64,000 nt of DNA from an uncultured Veillonella sp. (GCF_937981445.1 NZ_CALJON010000015.1:1-64000); one strand, 5' to 3'; positions 26,030-36,452 are shown, numbered from the stretch's first letter. The notes: generated from the sequence alone by a model not told the origin. Translations and numbers: made by a program.

Positions 26030-28687
26030 ATGAGTGAATTTAAAAATTTAGACACTTATAATCCAGGAGCTATTGAAAAGAATTGGTATGAATTTTGGGA
26101 AAAACAAGGATATTTTCATGAAGAAGTAGATAAGAGCAAAAAGCCTTTTAGCATTGTATTGCCACCACCAAATGTAACGGGGCAACTACACATGGGCCAT
26201 GCCTTAGATAATACATTGCAAGATATTTTGATTCGCTTTAAACGCATGCAAGGCTACAATGTTCTTTGGATGCCAGGCACTGACCATGCGGGGATTGCCA
26301 CACAAGTAAAGGTAGAAGAAAATTTACTTAAAACAGAAGGCAAAACACGCTATGATTTAGGCCGTGAAGAATTTGTTAAACGCGTATGGGATTGGAAAAA
26401 AGAATATGGCAGTACCATCGTTAAACAGATTCGTAGCTTAGGTGCTTCTTGCGATTGGCAGCGCGAACGCTTCACTCTAGATGAAGGGTATTATAAAGCA
26501 GTGCGTGAAGTATTTGTTAGCCTTTATGAGAAAGGCCTTATTTATCGCGGCGAACGCATTACTAACTGGTGCCCTAGCTGCCATACAGCGCTCAGCGATA
26601 TTGAAGTAGATCACAGTGAAGAACCAGGTCATTTCTGGTATATTAACTATCCAGTGGTAGGTGAAGAAGGTCGCTTTGTAACGATTGCTACGACTCGCCC
26701 AGAAACAATGTTTGGGGACGTGGCAGTAGCAGTAAATCCTGAAGATAGCCGTTACCAAGATATTATTGGTAAAACTTTGTTATTGCCATTTGTTAATCGC
26801 GAAATTCCAGTGATTGCTGATGAATATGTAGATAAAGAGTTTGGTACGGGCTGCGTAAAAATTACCCCAGCTCATGATCCTAATGACTTTGAAATGGGCC
26901 AACGTCATAATTTAGAATCTGTAGTGATTATGAATCTTGACGGCACAATGAATGAAAAGACAGGTCATTTCAATGGCTTAACACGTGAAGCCGCACGTAA
27001 GCAGGTGGTGGAAGAATTAAAAGACTTAGGCTTACTTGTAAAAATTGAAGACCATGCTCATAGTGTAGGTCACTGCTCTCGTTGTAAAACAATTGTGGAA
27101 CCATTAGTATCTAAACAATGGTTTGTAAAAATGGAGCCATTAGCTAAGCCAGCACTTGAAGTAGTAAAAGATAAATCCATTGAATTTGTGCCAGAACGAT
27201 TTACTAAAACATATACTAATTGGCTTGAAAGCATTCGCGATTGGTGTATTTCTCGTCAACTTTGGTGGGGGCATCGCATCCCTGCTTGGTACTGCGATGA
27301 TTGTGGTGAAGTGAGTGTATCTCGTGAGGATCTTACAACTTGCCCACATTGTGGTGGCCATGTACATCAAGACGAAGACGTACTGGATACCTGGTTTAGT
27401 TCTGCTTTATGGCCATTTGCTACTATGGGTTGGCCAGAACAAACTAAGGAACTAGAACAATGGTATCCTACTAGCGTTATGGTAACGGGTTACGATATTA
27501 TTTTCTTCTGGGTAGCTCGTATGATTTTTACAGGACTTGAATTTAAACATGAAATTCCATTTAAACATGTATTTATTCATGGCTTAGTTCGCGATAGCCA
27601 AGGCCGTAAGATGAGTAAATCCTTAGGCAATGGTATTAATCCACTAGATGTAATTAGCGAATATGGTGCTGATGCCTTGCGTTTTACCCTTGTAACAGGC
27701 AATACACCAGGCAATGATATGCGTTTTTACATGGAACGCGTAGAGGCCAATCGTAACTTTGCTAATAAAATCTGGAATGCAGCGAAGTTTGTAATTATGA
27801 ATCTTGATAATTATGATCCAAACTTCGTACCTACTGATGAGGACTTTACATTAGCAGATCGTTGGATTATTGACACCTATAACAAGGCTGTGGCTAATAT
27901 TACTGCTAATCTTGAAAAATTTGAACTTGGTGAAGCTGCTGGCGGTGTATATGACTTTATTTGGAATAGCTATTGTGACTGGTTTATTGAATTGGCTAAA
28001 CCACGTCTTTACAATAAAGAAGGTGGCCGCGATCGCGCTGTAGTTCAATACTTATTAGTTACGATTTTACGTCATATGCTCGAATTATTACATCCATTTA
28101 TGCCATTCGTTACAGAACATATTTGGCAACATCTTCCTCATGAAGGGGAGAGCATCGTAGTGGCACCATGGCCAGAAGCCTTGCCATTTGGCGACCAAAG
28201 TGTAGCCGCTGGTCAAATGAATGTTATGATGGATGCCATTAAAGGGATTCGCAATATGCGTGCTGAAATGAATGTACCAATGGGCAAACGAAGTGCAGTT
28301 ATTTTAGCGGTTACTGACGAAGCACTTCGCCCGATTGTAGAGGCTCATAAAGATTATTTCAAAACATTGGGCTGGGCAGAGACCGTAACTATTTTAGCTG
28401 CTGATGATGCAAAACCAGAAAATGCTACTGTATCAGTTGTAAATGGTCTTGAAGCATACTTATTACTTAAAGACCTAATTGATGTAACTAAGGAACGCGA
28501 ACGTCTTCAAAAAGAAAAGGCAACTTTAGAAAAAGAAGTGGCACGTCTTGAAGGTAAGTTAAATAATCCAGGCTTTACATCTAAAGCACCAGCCGCTGTT
28601 GTGGAAAAAGAGCAAACAAAACTTGCTGAATATAAACAAAAACAACAGGCTGTTATGGAGCGTGAAGAATTCCTTAAGACGCTATAA
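26030..28687 (+). CDS. valS: Valyl-tRNA synthetase
   Basis: 885 residues, class I. PPPNVTGQLHMGHALD carries the HIGH-type motif and GRKMSKSLGNGI the KMSKS motif. The CP1 editing domain (around TTRPETMFGDVAVAV) removes mischarged threonine, and a C-terminal coiled coil (KERERLQKEKATLEKE) binds tRNA. The ATG at 26030, directly after AGAGGAGGAACAAGGG, is preferred to the in-frame ATG at 25994. A valine T-box controls it. Confidence 0.97.
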   Translation: MSEFKNLDTYNPGAIEKNWYEFWEKQGYFHEEVDKSKKPFSIVLPPPNVTGQLHMGHALDNTLQDILIRFKRMQGYNVLWMPGTDHAGIATQVKVEENLLKTEGKTRYDLGREEFVKRVWDWKKEYGSTIVKQIRSLGASCDWQRERFTLDEGYYKAVREVFVSLYEKGLIYRGERITNWCPSCHTALSDIEVDHSEEPGHFWYINYPVVGEEGRFVTIATTRPETMFGDVAVAVNPEDSRYQDIIGKTLLLPFVNREIPVIADEYVDKEFGTGCVKITPAHDPNDFEMGQRHNLESVVIMNLDGTMNEKTGHFNGLTREAARKQVVEELKDLGLLVKIEDHAHSVGHCSRCKTIVEPLVSKQWFVKMEPLAKPALEVVKDKSIEFVPERFTKTYTNWLESIRDWCISRQLWWGHRIPAWYCDDCGEVSVSREDLTTCPHCGGHVHQDEDVLDTWFSSALWPFATMGWPEQTKELEQWYPTSVMVTGYDIIFFWVARMIFTGLEFKHEIPFKHVFIHGLVRDSQGRKMSKSLGNGINPLDVISEYGADALRFTLVTGNTPGNDMRFYMERVEANRNFANKIWNAAKFVIMNLDNYDPNFVPTDEDFTLADRWIIDTYNKAVANITANLEKFELGEAAGGVYDFIWNSYCDWFIELAKPRLYNKEGGRDRAVVQYLLVTILRHMLELLHPFMPFVTEHIWQHLPHEGESIVVAPWPEALPFGDQSVAAGQMNVMMDAIKGIRNMRAEMNVPMGKRSAVILAVTDEALRPIVEAHKDYFKTLGWAETVTILAADDAKPENATVSVVNGLEAYLLLKDLIDVTKERERLQKEKATLEKEVARLEGKLNNPGFTSKAPAAVVEKEQTKLAEYKQKQQAVMEREEFLKTL

Positions 28688-28852
28688 TCGATTTTGTTAT
28701 GTAAACACTATCTTAAGGGTAGTGGTATAAACTATGTGTGGTCCTAGGGGCAAGAGGCTATAAGGTCGGCTTTGAGAGCTAGCTGTAGAGATAGACTACT
28801 TGCCTTACGGGCCTATATAAAACTTTATACATAAGTGTACAGGAGGAAGTTC

Positions 28853-30151
28853 ATGACCTATGTAGAAGCAATAGCATATTTAGAACAATGTGCTTCTTTT
28901 GGAATAAAACCAGGTTTAGAACGTATTGAACAACTATTAGCAGCCTTAGGTAATCCTGAGCGAGCGTATAAAGTCGTTCATGTAACAGGCACTAATGGCA
29001 AAGGGTCAGTTACGTCCTTTATAGCTTCTGTATTGACTTGTAGCGGGCATAAAGTGGGGCGGTATACATCGCCTCACTTAGTCAGTTATACGGAACGCTT
29101 TTGCATCGGTGAAGAGCCTATTTCGGAGGCGGACTTTGCAGCCCTTGTAGATTCTGTCAAACCCATAGTACGTCGGCTCGTAGAAAATGGCATGGAGTCG
29201 CCTACGCAGTTTGAAGTATTAACGGCACTAGGTTTTTTATATTTTAAAGAGGCTGGCGTAGATTATGCTGTTGTTGAAGTAGGCTTAGGTGGTTTGTTAG
29301 ATTCCACTAATGTAGTGATTCCAGAAGTGTCAGTGATTACCAATGTTACCATTGATCATCAGGCCTATTGTGGACGTACCATACCAGATATTGCTCAGCA
29401 TAAGGCGGGTATTATTAAACACAAGCATCCAGTAGTGACGACGGCTACGGGTGAGGCTCTAGAGGTTATTCAAAGCGTAGCTAATGAGAAGGACGCACCT
29501 ATATATATAGTAGATACAGCTAACGTTATTGAAGCTGTAGAACCCACCGATTTTGGTCAGCGGGTACGAATAAAAGATGGTAAAGGGCAAACGAAAGTGT
29601 ATGAAACAGCCCTTCGTGGGCGCCACCAAAGCCGCAATTTGGCCTGTGCATTAGGTGCTTTAGAGGTATTGCAAAAGTCTGATACGGCCATTACCGATGA
29701 GGCCATTCTTGAGGGCATAAAACGGACGACTTGGGCGGGTCGTTTTGAAGTCGTAAAGGGCTTAGAACGAATATTTATTTTAGATGGCGCACATAATACA
29801 GATGGAGCGAAAGCCTTTGAAGAGACTTATGCGCTTTGGTATAAAAACAAACCTAAAACATTAGTTATGGCCATCTTAAAAGATAAAGAAGTGGATTCCA
29901 TTATCGACCATATTGTAAAGCCTGGCGACCGTGTTATTACCGTGCCGGCACCAACGCCGCGAAGTAGTGAGCCTAGTGAACTAGCCCAACATATGCCTGG
30001 TAAGGCTTTAGCTGCTTCGACAGTCTCTGAGGGACTTGAAAAGGCTATGAAAGAGACAGAACCTAATGATATAATTGTAATAGCAGGTTCATTATATATA
30101 TTAGGGGATGTGAAAGAATGGTTACAGGCTGAGCTTTCAAAAGCCCAGTAA
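28853..30151 (+). CDS. folC: Folylpolyglutamate synthase / dihydrofolate synthase
   Basis: 432 residues of the Mur-ligase-like ATP-dependent family. HVTGTNGKGSV is the ATP loop, SPHLVSYTERF the folate-binding loop, and ILDGAHNTDG belongs to the C-terminal domain. It adds glutamate to dihydropteroate and to folates, retaining them in the cell. AGGAGG lies six bases before the ATG. The next gene begins 11 bases downstream. Confidence 0.95.
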   Translation: MTYVEAIAYLEQCASFGIKPGLERIEQLLAALGNPERAYKVVHVTGTNGKGSVTSFIASVLTCSGHKVGRYTSPHLVSYTERFCIGEEPISEADFAALVDSVKPIVRRLVENGMESPTQFEVLTALGFLYFKEAGVDYAVVEVGLGGLLDSTNVVIPEVSVITNVTIDHQAYCGRTIPDIAQHKAGIIKHKHPVVTTATGEALEVIQSVANEKDAPIYIVDTANVIEAVEPTDFGQRVRIKDGKGQTKVYETALRGRHQSRNLACALGALEVLQKSDTAITDEAILEGIKRTTWAGRFEVVKGLERIFILDGAHNTDGAKAFEETYALWYKNKPKTLVMAILKDKEVDSIIDHIVKPGDRVITVPAPTPRSSEPSELAQHMPGKALAASTVSEGLEKAMKETEPNDIIVIAGSLYILGDVKEWLQAELSKAQ

Positions 30152-30162
30152 AGGATGTATCT

Positions 30163-31443
30163 ATGACAGATGTACAAACTTATAACAAGGGAGAGAGACT
30201 TAAAGAGAGTATTACAAAGCTGCTGTATGCTGTAGCGATAGTTATGCCCTTATATCCATTAGGTGGTGATGTATTAGTTATCTTGGCCTTCCTATTGAGT
30301 GTAGTTGACACGCTTAACTACCGGCCCTTATCGCGACCTGTATCTTGGCTGCAATGGTGTGTACTGGGATTTATGGGCTGGAGCCTACTTTCTTCAGTAG
30401 CTTCAGCAAGACCTATGTTTACTTCGCTTAGTTGGCTGTACAATGTGGGGATGTATGGAGCCATCTATTTCTTGACCTATCGCTATGTGAGAGAACCGCA
30501 TCAGTGGCGCATCTTTTTACGCTGTTTCATGGTAGCGGCGGTACTCGTATGTGTAGTTGGGATTTATCAGTATATGACAACGACTATGGAGCTCCTATCT
30601 GAGTGGGTGGATGCGGAACATTTTCCGCTTTTAAAGCGACGTATGTTTTCAACTTTACAAAATCCTAATTTGTTAGGTGAATATTTATTAGTTGTCTTGT
30701 CTATTGCGGGAACCGGTATATTCCAAGGGCTTAGGGAAAAACGTTGGCACTTACTAGCTTGGATGGTACCAGCAGCGCTTTTATTCTTGGTGTGTATGAC
30801 GCTCACTTATTCACGAGGCATTTGGCTTAGCTTCATGGCCGTTGTAGTGTATTGGGGCATTGCCATTGACCGGCGCCTTTTATTGTCCTTATTGGTGATA
30901 CCACTTATTTTATTCTGTTATCATGGTGAGGTGGCATCTAGGCTGTGGTCCTTATTTAATGGTACTGATACATCAGCGAGCCTTCGCTGGGCTCTGTGGG
31001 ATAGTACTACATATATGATTGTAGAATACCCTCTCTTAGGGATTGGCTGGGATGCTTTTTGGTTTGAATACCCTCGGTACAATTATTTTATTCAAACCCC
31101 TGGTGTCATTATTTATCATGCCCATAATATGTTTTTAAATATGCTAGCAGAGATTGGGGTACCGGGGGCACTATTCTATTTTGCAGCTATTTATGGTCAT
31201 GCTGTGCATGCTTTGCGCTTGCCTAAGGCGACGATTAGCAATATTGTAAAATATGGAATTTGTGCAGTTGTTGTAGGTGTTACTATTAGTGGGCTTTTTG
31301 ACCACGACTTGTTTAGCCATCAAATGTCGGTTATTTTTTGGCAAGTGTTAGGTTGGGCTTCAGCCGTACTCTATGCCTATAAATTTGATAAGGTACAAAC
31401 TGATGCTCGAGAAGCGGTGGAGCACAAATTGCGGCAAGATTAA
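30163..31443 (+). CDS. O-antigen ligase / Wzy-polymerase-like membrane protein
   Basis: 426 residues with about 11-12 transmembrane helices and a large outer loop. The TYSRGIWL stretch and the segment GIGWDAFWFEYPRYN...IIYHAHNMFLNMLAEIGVPGALFY are the conserved Wzy_C/WaaL signature, with the His of HAHNMFLN often essential. Such proteins polymerise or attach surface polysaccharide at the periplasmic face, fitting a diderm. No glycan genes are adjacent, so ligase and polymerase roles cannot be told apart. Confidence 0.85.
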   Translation: MTDVQTYNKGERLKESITKLLYAVAIVMPLYPLGGDVLVILAFLLSVVDTLNYRPLSRPVSWLQWCVLGFMGWSLLSSVASARPMFTSLSWLYNVGMYGAIYFLTYRYVREPHQWRIFLRCFMVAAVLVCVVGIYQYMTTTMELLSEWVDAEHFPLLKRRMFSTLQNPNLLGEYLLVVLSIAGTGIFQGLREKRWHLLAWMVPAALLFLVCMTLTYSRGIWLSFMAVVVYWGIAIDRRLLLSLLVIPLILFCYHGEVASRLWSLFNGTDTSASLRWALWDSTTYMIVEYPLLGIGWDAFWFEYPRYNYFIQTPGVIIYHAHNMFLNMLAEIGVPGALFYFAAIYGHAVHALRLPKATISNIVKYGICAVVVGVTISGLFDHDLFSHQMSVIFWQVLGWASAVLYAYKFDKVQTDAREAVEHKLRQD

Positions 31444-31589
31444 AGGTATGGCAATAGTCACCTATATATATTAAAATTAAATAGAAGATTAGGTTGGATT
31501 TTGAACTATAAAAGAGGAGTTTTTCGGGATTTGTCGAATTAAGTAAGTATGCCTATATTGGTGAAATACTTAAGCATTAGTTAATTACG

Positions 31590-31595
31590 TATAAT
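31590..31595 (+). promoter_or_regulatory. -10 element of the propionate-pathway transcript
   Basis: A perfect TATAAT 35 bases before the CoA-transferase start. The matching -35 region (TACTTA, 17-base spacer) is poor. Confidence 0.4.
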
Positions 31596-31629
31596 ATCTG
31601 TTCGTAAAACTTAAAGGAGGATTGGAAAG

Positions 31630-33132
31630 ATGACCAATATCCACGATCGAGTTCAAAGTGAGTATCTGAAGTCTAAAATTATGAGTGCAGAGGAGGCCGC
31701 TTTGTTAATCAACCCTAATGATAGAGTTGGTACCAGTGGGTTTACGCCATCAGGTTATCCAAAAGTAGTTCCCTTAGCACTAGCTAAACGCATGGAAAAA
31801 GAGCCTTTCAAGATTGATGTGTGGTCTGGTGCGTCACTTGGTGAAGAAGTCGATGGTGCCCTAGCACGTGTTGATGGACTTCATAGACGGTATCCATATC
31901 AAACGAATTCGGATTTGCGCAATGCGATTAATTCCGGCAAAGTGCTGTATAGTGATTTACATCTTAGCCATATGGCACAGCAAGTGCGTTATGGCTTCTT
32001 TGGGGAGTGCGATGTAGCCATTATTGAGGCTGTGTGCATTCGCGAAGATGGTGGTATTGTACCGACTACGGCGGTGGGGAATGCCACTACTTTTGTAAGT
32101 CAGGCTAAGAAAGTTATTGTAGAAATTAACGAAGTACAATCCATGGGATTGGTGGGGATGCATGATATTTATGAATTACAAGATCCACCACATCGTCAAC
32201 CAATTCCTATTTATAGTCCAAGTAATCGCATTGGTACACCTTATATTCCATGCGATCCAGAAAAAATTGTGGCCATTGTGTATTCTAATATACCAGATGG
32301 TACAAGAGCGTTAGCGCCTATTGATGATGATGCTAAAGCGATGAGCCAGCATTTGGTCGAGTTTTTTGAAGCGGAAGTAAAGGCTGGGCGCTTACCTAAG
32401 AACCTCTTGCCCCTTCAATCGGGTGTAGGGTCAGTGGCGAATGCAGTAGTCAGTGGCCTAGCACATGGACCATTTACTAATTTATCTATTTATACAGAAG
32501 TGATTCAAGATGGTATGTTTGATTTAATTGACGAGGGTAAAATCGAGATTATATCCGGTACGTCCTTATCACCATCACCAGCTGGGTTACAGCGCTTCTA
32601 TGACAATATTGAAGAGTATTCTAAAAAGATTATTCTGCGTCCTCAAGAGGTGTCCAATTCACCTGAAGTGGCCCGCCGACTTGGGGTTATCGCTATGAAT
32701 ACAGCCATTGAATTTGATATTTATGGCAATGTGAACTCCACCCATATTATGGGCAGTCGAATGATGAATGGCATTGGCGGATCAGGGGATTTTGCCCGCA
32801 ATGCGTATTTGTCAATTTTCTGTACGAGTTCAGTAGCTAAGCAAGGAGCGATTAGTTCAATCGTGCCATTCTGCTCTCATATTGACCATACTGAGCATGA
32901 TGTTCTTGTGTTCTGTACGGAGCAAGGGATTGCTGATGTGAGAGGCTTAGCACCAGTGGAACGGGCACGACTTATTATTAAGAATTGTGCTCATCCAGAT
33001 TACAAAGACATGTTAGAAGACTACTTAGAAAGAGCCATTGTGGAAACTAAAAATGCTCATACGCCAATTTTATTGGACGAGGCTCTTTCTTGGCATAAAC
33101 GCTTTCAAGAAACAGGTACTATGAAAAAGTAG
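31630..33132 (+). CDS. Propionyl-CoA:succinate CoA-transferase
   Basis: 500 residues of the acetyl-CoA hydrolase/transferase family (Cat1/AarC/ScpC type). SGVGSVANAV is the CoA-binding loop and EVIQDGM holds the probable catalytic glutamate that forms the glutamyl-CoA intermediate. MGSRMMNGIGGSGDFARNAY and HTEHDVLVFCTEQGIAD are family blocks. In this position it should move CoA from propionyl-CoA to succinate, closing the propionate cycle. A strong AAGGAGG precedes the ATG. The mutase gene is 24 bases downstream. Confidence 0.92.
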   Translation: MTNIHDRVQSEYLKSKIMSAEEAALLINPNDRVGTSGFTPSGYPKVVPLALAKRMEKEPFKIDVWSGASLGEEVDGALARVDGLHRRYPYQTNSDLRNAINSGKVLYSDLHLSHMAQQVRYGFFGECDVAIIEAVCIREDGGIVPTTAVGNATTFVSQAKKVIVEINEVQSMGLVGMHDIYELQDPPHRQPIPIYSPSNRIGTPYIPCDPEKIVAIVYSNIPDGTRALAPIDDDAKAMSQHLVEFFEAEVKAGRLPKNLLPLQSGVGSVANAVVSGLAHGPFTNLSIYTEVIQDGMFDLIDEGKIEIISGTSLSPSPAGLQRFYDNIEEYSKKIILRPQEVSNSPEVARRLGVIAMNTAIEFDIYGNVNSTHIMGSRMMNGIGGSGDFARNAYLSIFCTSSVAKQGAISSIVPFCSHIDHTEHDVLVFCTEQGIADVRGLAPVERARLIIKNCAHPDYKDMLEDYLERAIVETKNAHTPILLDEALSWHKRFQETGTMKK

Positions 33133-33156
33133 TCGCGATTAGGAGGATGAAACAAC

Positions 33157-34803
33157 ATGGCTAATGACAATTTAAAAGCCAAATTAGCTGATTATGATGC
33201 AGCATGCGAGAAAGTAACGGCTAAATTTCCAGAGCGTAAAAATCTAAGTTTTAATCGTCTGTATACGCCGCTCGATGTAGAAGGCTTTGACTATGAAAAA
33301 GACTTAGGATTCCCAGGGGAGTATCCATATACTCGTGGTGTACAGCCTACAATGTACCGTGGTCGTTTTTGGACTATGCGTATGTATGCCGGCTTTGCTA
33401 CAGCGGAAGAGTCAAATAAGCGCTATCGGTATTTAATTGAATCCGGCGCTACGGGCTTAAGCTGTGCCTTCGACTTACCAACTCAAATCGGTTATGACTC
33501 CGATGATGCCATGGCAGAAGGTGAAGTTGGTAAAGTAGGGGTTGCTATTGACTCCTTAAAAGATATGGAGATTTTATTTGATGGTATCGATCTTGGTAAA
33601 GTATCTACGTCCATGACTATCAATGCGCCAGCGGCTGTCCTCTTAGCTATGTATATTGCAGTAGCGGAAAAACAAGGTGTACCAGCGAGCGAGTTAAAAG
33701 GTACTATTCAAAATGATATTCTTAAAGAATATGCAGCTCGTGGCACGTATATCTTCCCGCCAAAACCATCTATGCGCTTAATTACTAATATTTTCGAATA
33801 TTGTTCTAAACATGTGCCAAAATGGAATACTATTTCTATTTCTGGTTACCATATTCGCGAAGCTGGTTCCACAGCAGCACAGGAAATCGCATTTACTATT
33901 GCTGATGGTATTGCCTATGTAGAAGCGGCCTTAGCAGCAGGGCTTGATGTGGACGCTTTTGCCGGTCGTTTATCCTTCTTCTGGAACGCGCACAATAATG
34001 TGCTTGAAGAAGTAGCTAAATTCCGTGCATCTCGTCGCTTATGGGCTCATATTATGAAAGAACGCTTTGGCGCTAAGAAGGCTAAATCCATGATGCTTCG
34101 TGTTCATACACAAACAGCAGGCTCTATGCTAACAGCGCAACAAGTGGATAATAATATTGTTCGCGTAGCATTACAAACTGCAGCGGCTGTTATGGGCGGA
34201 ACGCAATCACTTCATACGAACTCTCGAGATGAAGCCTTGGCTCTTCCAACTGAAGAATCAGTACAAATTGCACTTCGCACGCAACAAATCGTGGCCTATG
34301 AATCAGGCCTTGCCGATGTAGTTGACCCATTAGGTGGCTCCTATTATGTAGAAGCTATGACGAATGCTATTTATGATGAAGCCCTTGAGTATATCCGTAA
34401 GATTGATGAAATGGGGGGCGCCGTAGAAGCCATTGAACAAGGCTATATTCAAAAAGAAATTCAAGAGTCTGCTTATAAATGGCAGATGGAAGTGGAATCG
34501 GGCCTTCGCACTATTGTAGGGGTTAATAAATTCCAAGTAGAAGAAAAACCAGTGGAAGGCTTGATGCGCGTTGATGCGGCAGTAGGCAAGAATCAGTCTA
34601 TGAAGACACAACAGGTCCGTGAATCTCGTGATAATGACGCTGTTGCGGCAGCGTTAGCAGCATTAAAAGCAGGTGCACAAGATGAATCAGTTAACTTGAT
34701 GCCACTCATTTTAGATGCTGTACGCACGTATGCAACACTTGGTGAAATTTGTAATGTACTTCGTGATGTATTTGGCGAATACCAAGCGCATTCCACTTTA
34801 TAA
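33157..34803 (+). CDS. Methylmalonyl-CoA mutase, catalytic (large) subunit
   Basis: 548 residues forming the substrate-binding TIM barrel. YTRGVQPTMYRGRFWTMRMYAGF contains the Tyr of the active site, and ISGYHIREAGSTAAQEIAFT the catalytic His. The protein stops before the B12 domain, which is encoded separately by the next gene, so this is the split form of the enzyme. It converts succinyl-CoA to (R)-methylmalonyl-CoA by a radical mechanism. AGGAGG precedes the ATG. Confidence 0.95.
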   Translation: MANDNLKAKLADYDAACEKVTAKFPERKNLSFNRLYTPLDVEGFDYEKDLGFPGEYPYTRGVQPTMYRGRFWTMRMYAGFATAEESNKRYRYLIESGATGLSCAFDLPTQIGYDSDDAMAEGEVGKVGVAIDSLKDMEILFDGIDLGKVSTSMTINAPAAVLLAMYIAVAEKQGVPASELKGTIQNDILKEYAARGTYIFPPKPSMRLITNIFEYCSKHVPKWNTISISGYHIREAGSTAAQEIAFTIADGIAYVEAALAAGLDVDAFAGRLSFFWNAHNNVLEEVAKFRASRRLWAHIMKERFGAKKAKSMMLRVHTQTAGSMLTAQQVDNNIVRVALQTAAAVMGGTQSLHTNSRDEALALPTEESVQIALRTQQIVAYESGLADVVDPLGGSYYVEAMTNAIYDEALEYIRKIDEMGGAVEAIEQGYIQKEIQESAYKWQMEVESGLRTIVGVNKFQVEEKPVEGLMRVDAAVGKNQSMKTQQVRESRDNDAVAAALAALKAGAQDESVNLMPLILDAVRTYATLGEICNVLRDVFGEYQAHSTL

Positions 34804-34818
34804 TTTGGAGGGACAATC

Positions 34819-35211
34819 ATGGTAGAACAACGTATTCGTGTATTAGTAGCTAAACCAGGTCTAGATGGACATGACCGTGGTGCAAAGGTAGTGGCTCGCG
34901 CACTTCGCGATGCCGGTTTTGAAGTTATTTATACCGGTCTTCGTCAAACGCCTGAACAGATAGTTGAAGCAGCTTTGTCTGAAGACGTTAATGTAGTGGC
35001 GCTTAGCTTATTGTCAGGGGCACATAATACATTATTTCCAAAAATTGTAAATTTACTAAGAGAAAAGGGCATGGGCGATGTTCTTGTTATTGGTGGCGGC
35101 GTTATCCCTGATGCTGACATTCCAGGGCTTAAGGCAGCTGGTGTGGCTGAAGTATTTACACCAGGCACCCCAACAAGCGATATTATTGACTTTGTAAAAG
35201 CTCATGTATAA
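34819..35211 (+). CDS. Methylmalonyl-CoA mutase, cobalamin-binding (small) subunit
   Basis: 130 residues, a stand-alone B12-binding Rossmann domain. DGHDRG is the DxHxxG motif whose His replaces the lower base of cobalamin; ALSLLSGAH and VIGGGVIP complete the site. It partners with the large subunit encoded 15 bases upstream. GGAGGG precedes the ATG. Confidence 0.96.
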   Translation: MVEQRIRVLVAKPGLDGHDRGAKVVARALRDAGFEVIYTGLRQTPEQIVEAALSEDVNVVALSLLSGAHNTLFPKIVNLLREKGMGDVLVIGGGVIPDADIPGLKAAGVAEVFTPGTPTSDIIDFVKAHV

Positions 35212-35225
35212 CTTGGTGTGAGGCA

Positions 35226-35254
35226 ACAGGCTCGAATGTATAGTTCGAGCCTGT
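35226..35254 (+). other. Strong hairpin between mutase and meaB
   Basis: A perfect 11-bp stem (35226-35236 with 35244-35254) around a seven-base loop, not followed by a T-run. More likely an mRNA-stability or processing element than a terminator. meaB begins 25 bases later. Confidence 0.7.
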
Positions 35255-35279
35255 GTAGTTTATATAAGGTGGTGAACCT

Positions 35280-36227
35280 ATGGACTTAGTCACCGAGCTG
35301 TTTAAAGGCTCACGACTGGCGCTTGCGCGGGCCATTACAGCGGTAGAAAGTGAATATGATACGGCCAGTGCTATTATGAAGGCTATTTATCCTAAAACTG
35401 GGAGAGCTCAAATTTTAGGTATTACAGGAGCTCCTGGGGCAGGGAAAAGTACGTTGACGGACAAATTAGTAAAACACTATTTAAAGGCGGGTAAGAAAAT
35501 CGGGATTATTGCGGTGGATCCGACAAGCCCCTTTTCTGGAGGCGCTATTTTAGGTGACCGTATTCGCATGAATGATTTGACCTTAGATCCTAATGTATTT
35601 ATTCGCAGTATGGGCACGCGGGGGAGTTTAGGCGGCTTATCTCGTAAAACCTCTGATGTAGCTAAACTGATGGATGCGTTTGGCATGGACCTCATTATTA
35701 TTGAAACTGTTGGCGTCGGTCAGTCAGAAGTAGATATTGTAAAAAGTGCTGATACGACATTGGTTGTTTTAGTACCTGGATTAGGTGATGATATTCAGGC
35801 CATTAAAGCGGGCATTTTAGAAATTGGCGATGTATTTGCCATTAATAAGGCTGACCGAGATGGCTGTGACAAGCTCAATGTGGAAATTGAAATGATGCTT
35901 GACCTAGATGGTCGGCCGCGCACTTGGCGCCCACCGATTAATCGTACTGTAGCAAGTCGCGACGAAGGTGTAGATGAATTAATTGAGTCATTGGATGCGC
36001 ATTTTGCTCATTTAGTACAGACTGGTGAGTTAGAAACAAGACGACAAGCTCGTACTAGAGATGAAATCCTTGGTATGCTAGAGGAACAAATTGGCCGTTT
36101 CGTAAGCCGTGTTATCGTTCCTAGTGAGTCGTTTACAAAAGGCTTAAAAGAAGTAGAGGCAAGGACAAATGATCCGTATAGTTTAGTTAATTCATTAGTG
36201 GCCAATATATTTCCTAAGAATTTATAA
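35280..36227 (+). CDS. meaB: Methylmalonyl-CoA mutase-associated GTPase MeaB
   Basis: 315 residues, G3E GTPase family. GAPGAGKST is Walker A, DPTSPFSGGAILGDRIRM the switch region, ETVGVGQSE Walker B and NKAD the base-specificity motif. MeaB gates loading of adenosylcobalamin into the mutase and ejects damaged cofactor. The gene follows the mutase subunits by 68 bases. The stop codon lies at the start of a tandem repeat. Confidence 0.96.
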   Translation: MDLVTELFKGSRLALARAITAVESEYDTASAIMKAIYPKTGRAQILGITGAPGAGKSTLTDKLVKHYLKAGKKIGIIAVDPTSPFSGGAILGDRIRMNDLTLDPNVFIRSMGTRGSLGGLSRKTSDVAKLMDAFGMDLIIIETVGVGQSEVDIVKSADTTLVVLVPGLGDDIQAIKAGILEIGDVFAINKADRDGCDKLNVEIEMMLDLDGRPRTWRPPINRTVASRDEGVDELIESLDAHFAHLVQTGELETRRQARTRDEILGMLEEQIGRFVSRVIVPSESFTKGLKEVEARTNDPYSLVNSLVANIFPKNL

Positions 36228-36307
36228 ATCAAGAACTTACCAAACAAGCGTTTATAAATTAAGACCTTTATAAATTAAGACCTTTATAAATCAAGAGTTT
36301 ATAAGGT
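36221..36307. repeat. 16-bp tandem repeat at the meaB stop codon
   Basis: TTTATAAATTAAGACC occurs at 36251 and 36267, with variants at 36221 and 36283. The first variant contains the meaB stop codon itself. Confidence 0.85.
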
Positions 36308-36452
36308 ATGTACTGGTAAGTTAAGTTTTTATAAAGGGCAAACTTATAAATACAATTAATTACTATACTCTATAGTTTTTTGAAATTATTTTTCTTAAGG
36401 CGAACTTAATGGTAAAATAGAAATATAATATGTTATTAAGGAGCGTGTAAGT

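Noticed and set aside
31443..33157. Cobalamin riboswitch upstream of the B12-dependent mutase genes
   Set aside because: I looked for a B12-box-like conserved core and long structured leader; the gap before the CoA-transferase is only 186 bases and shows no such pattern.
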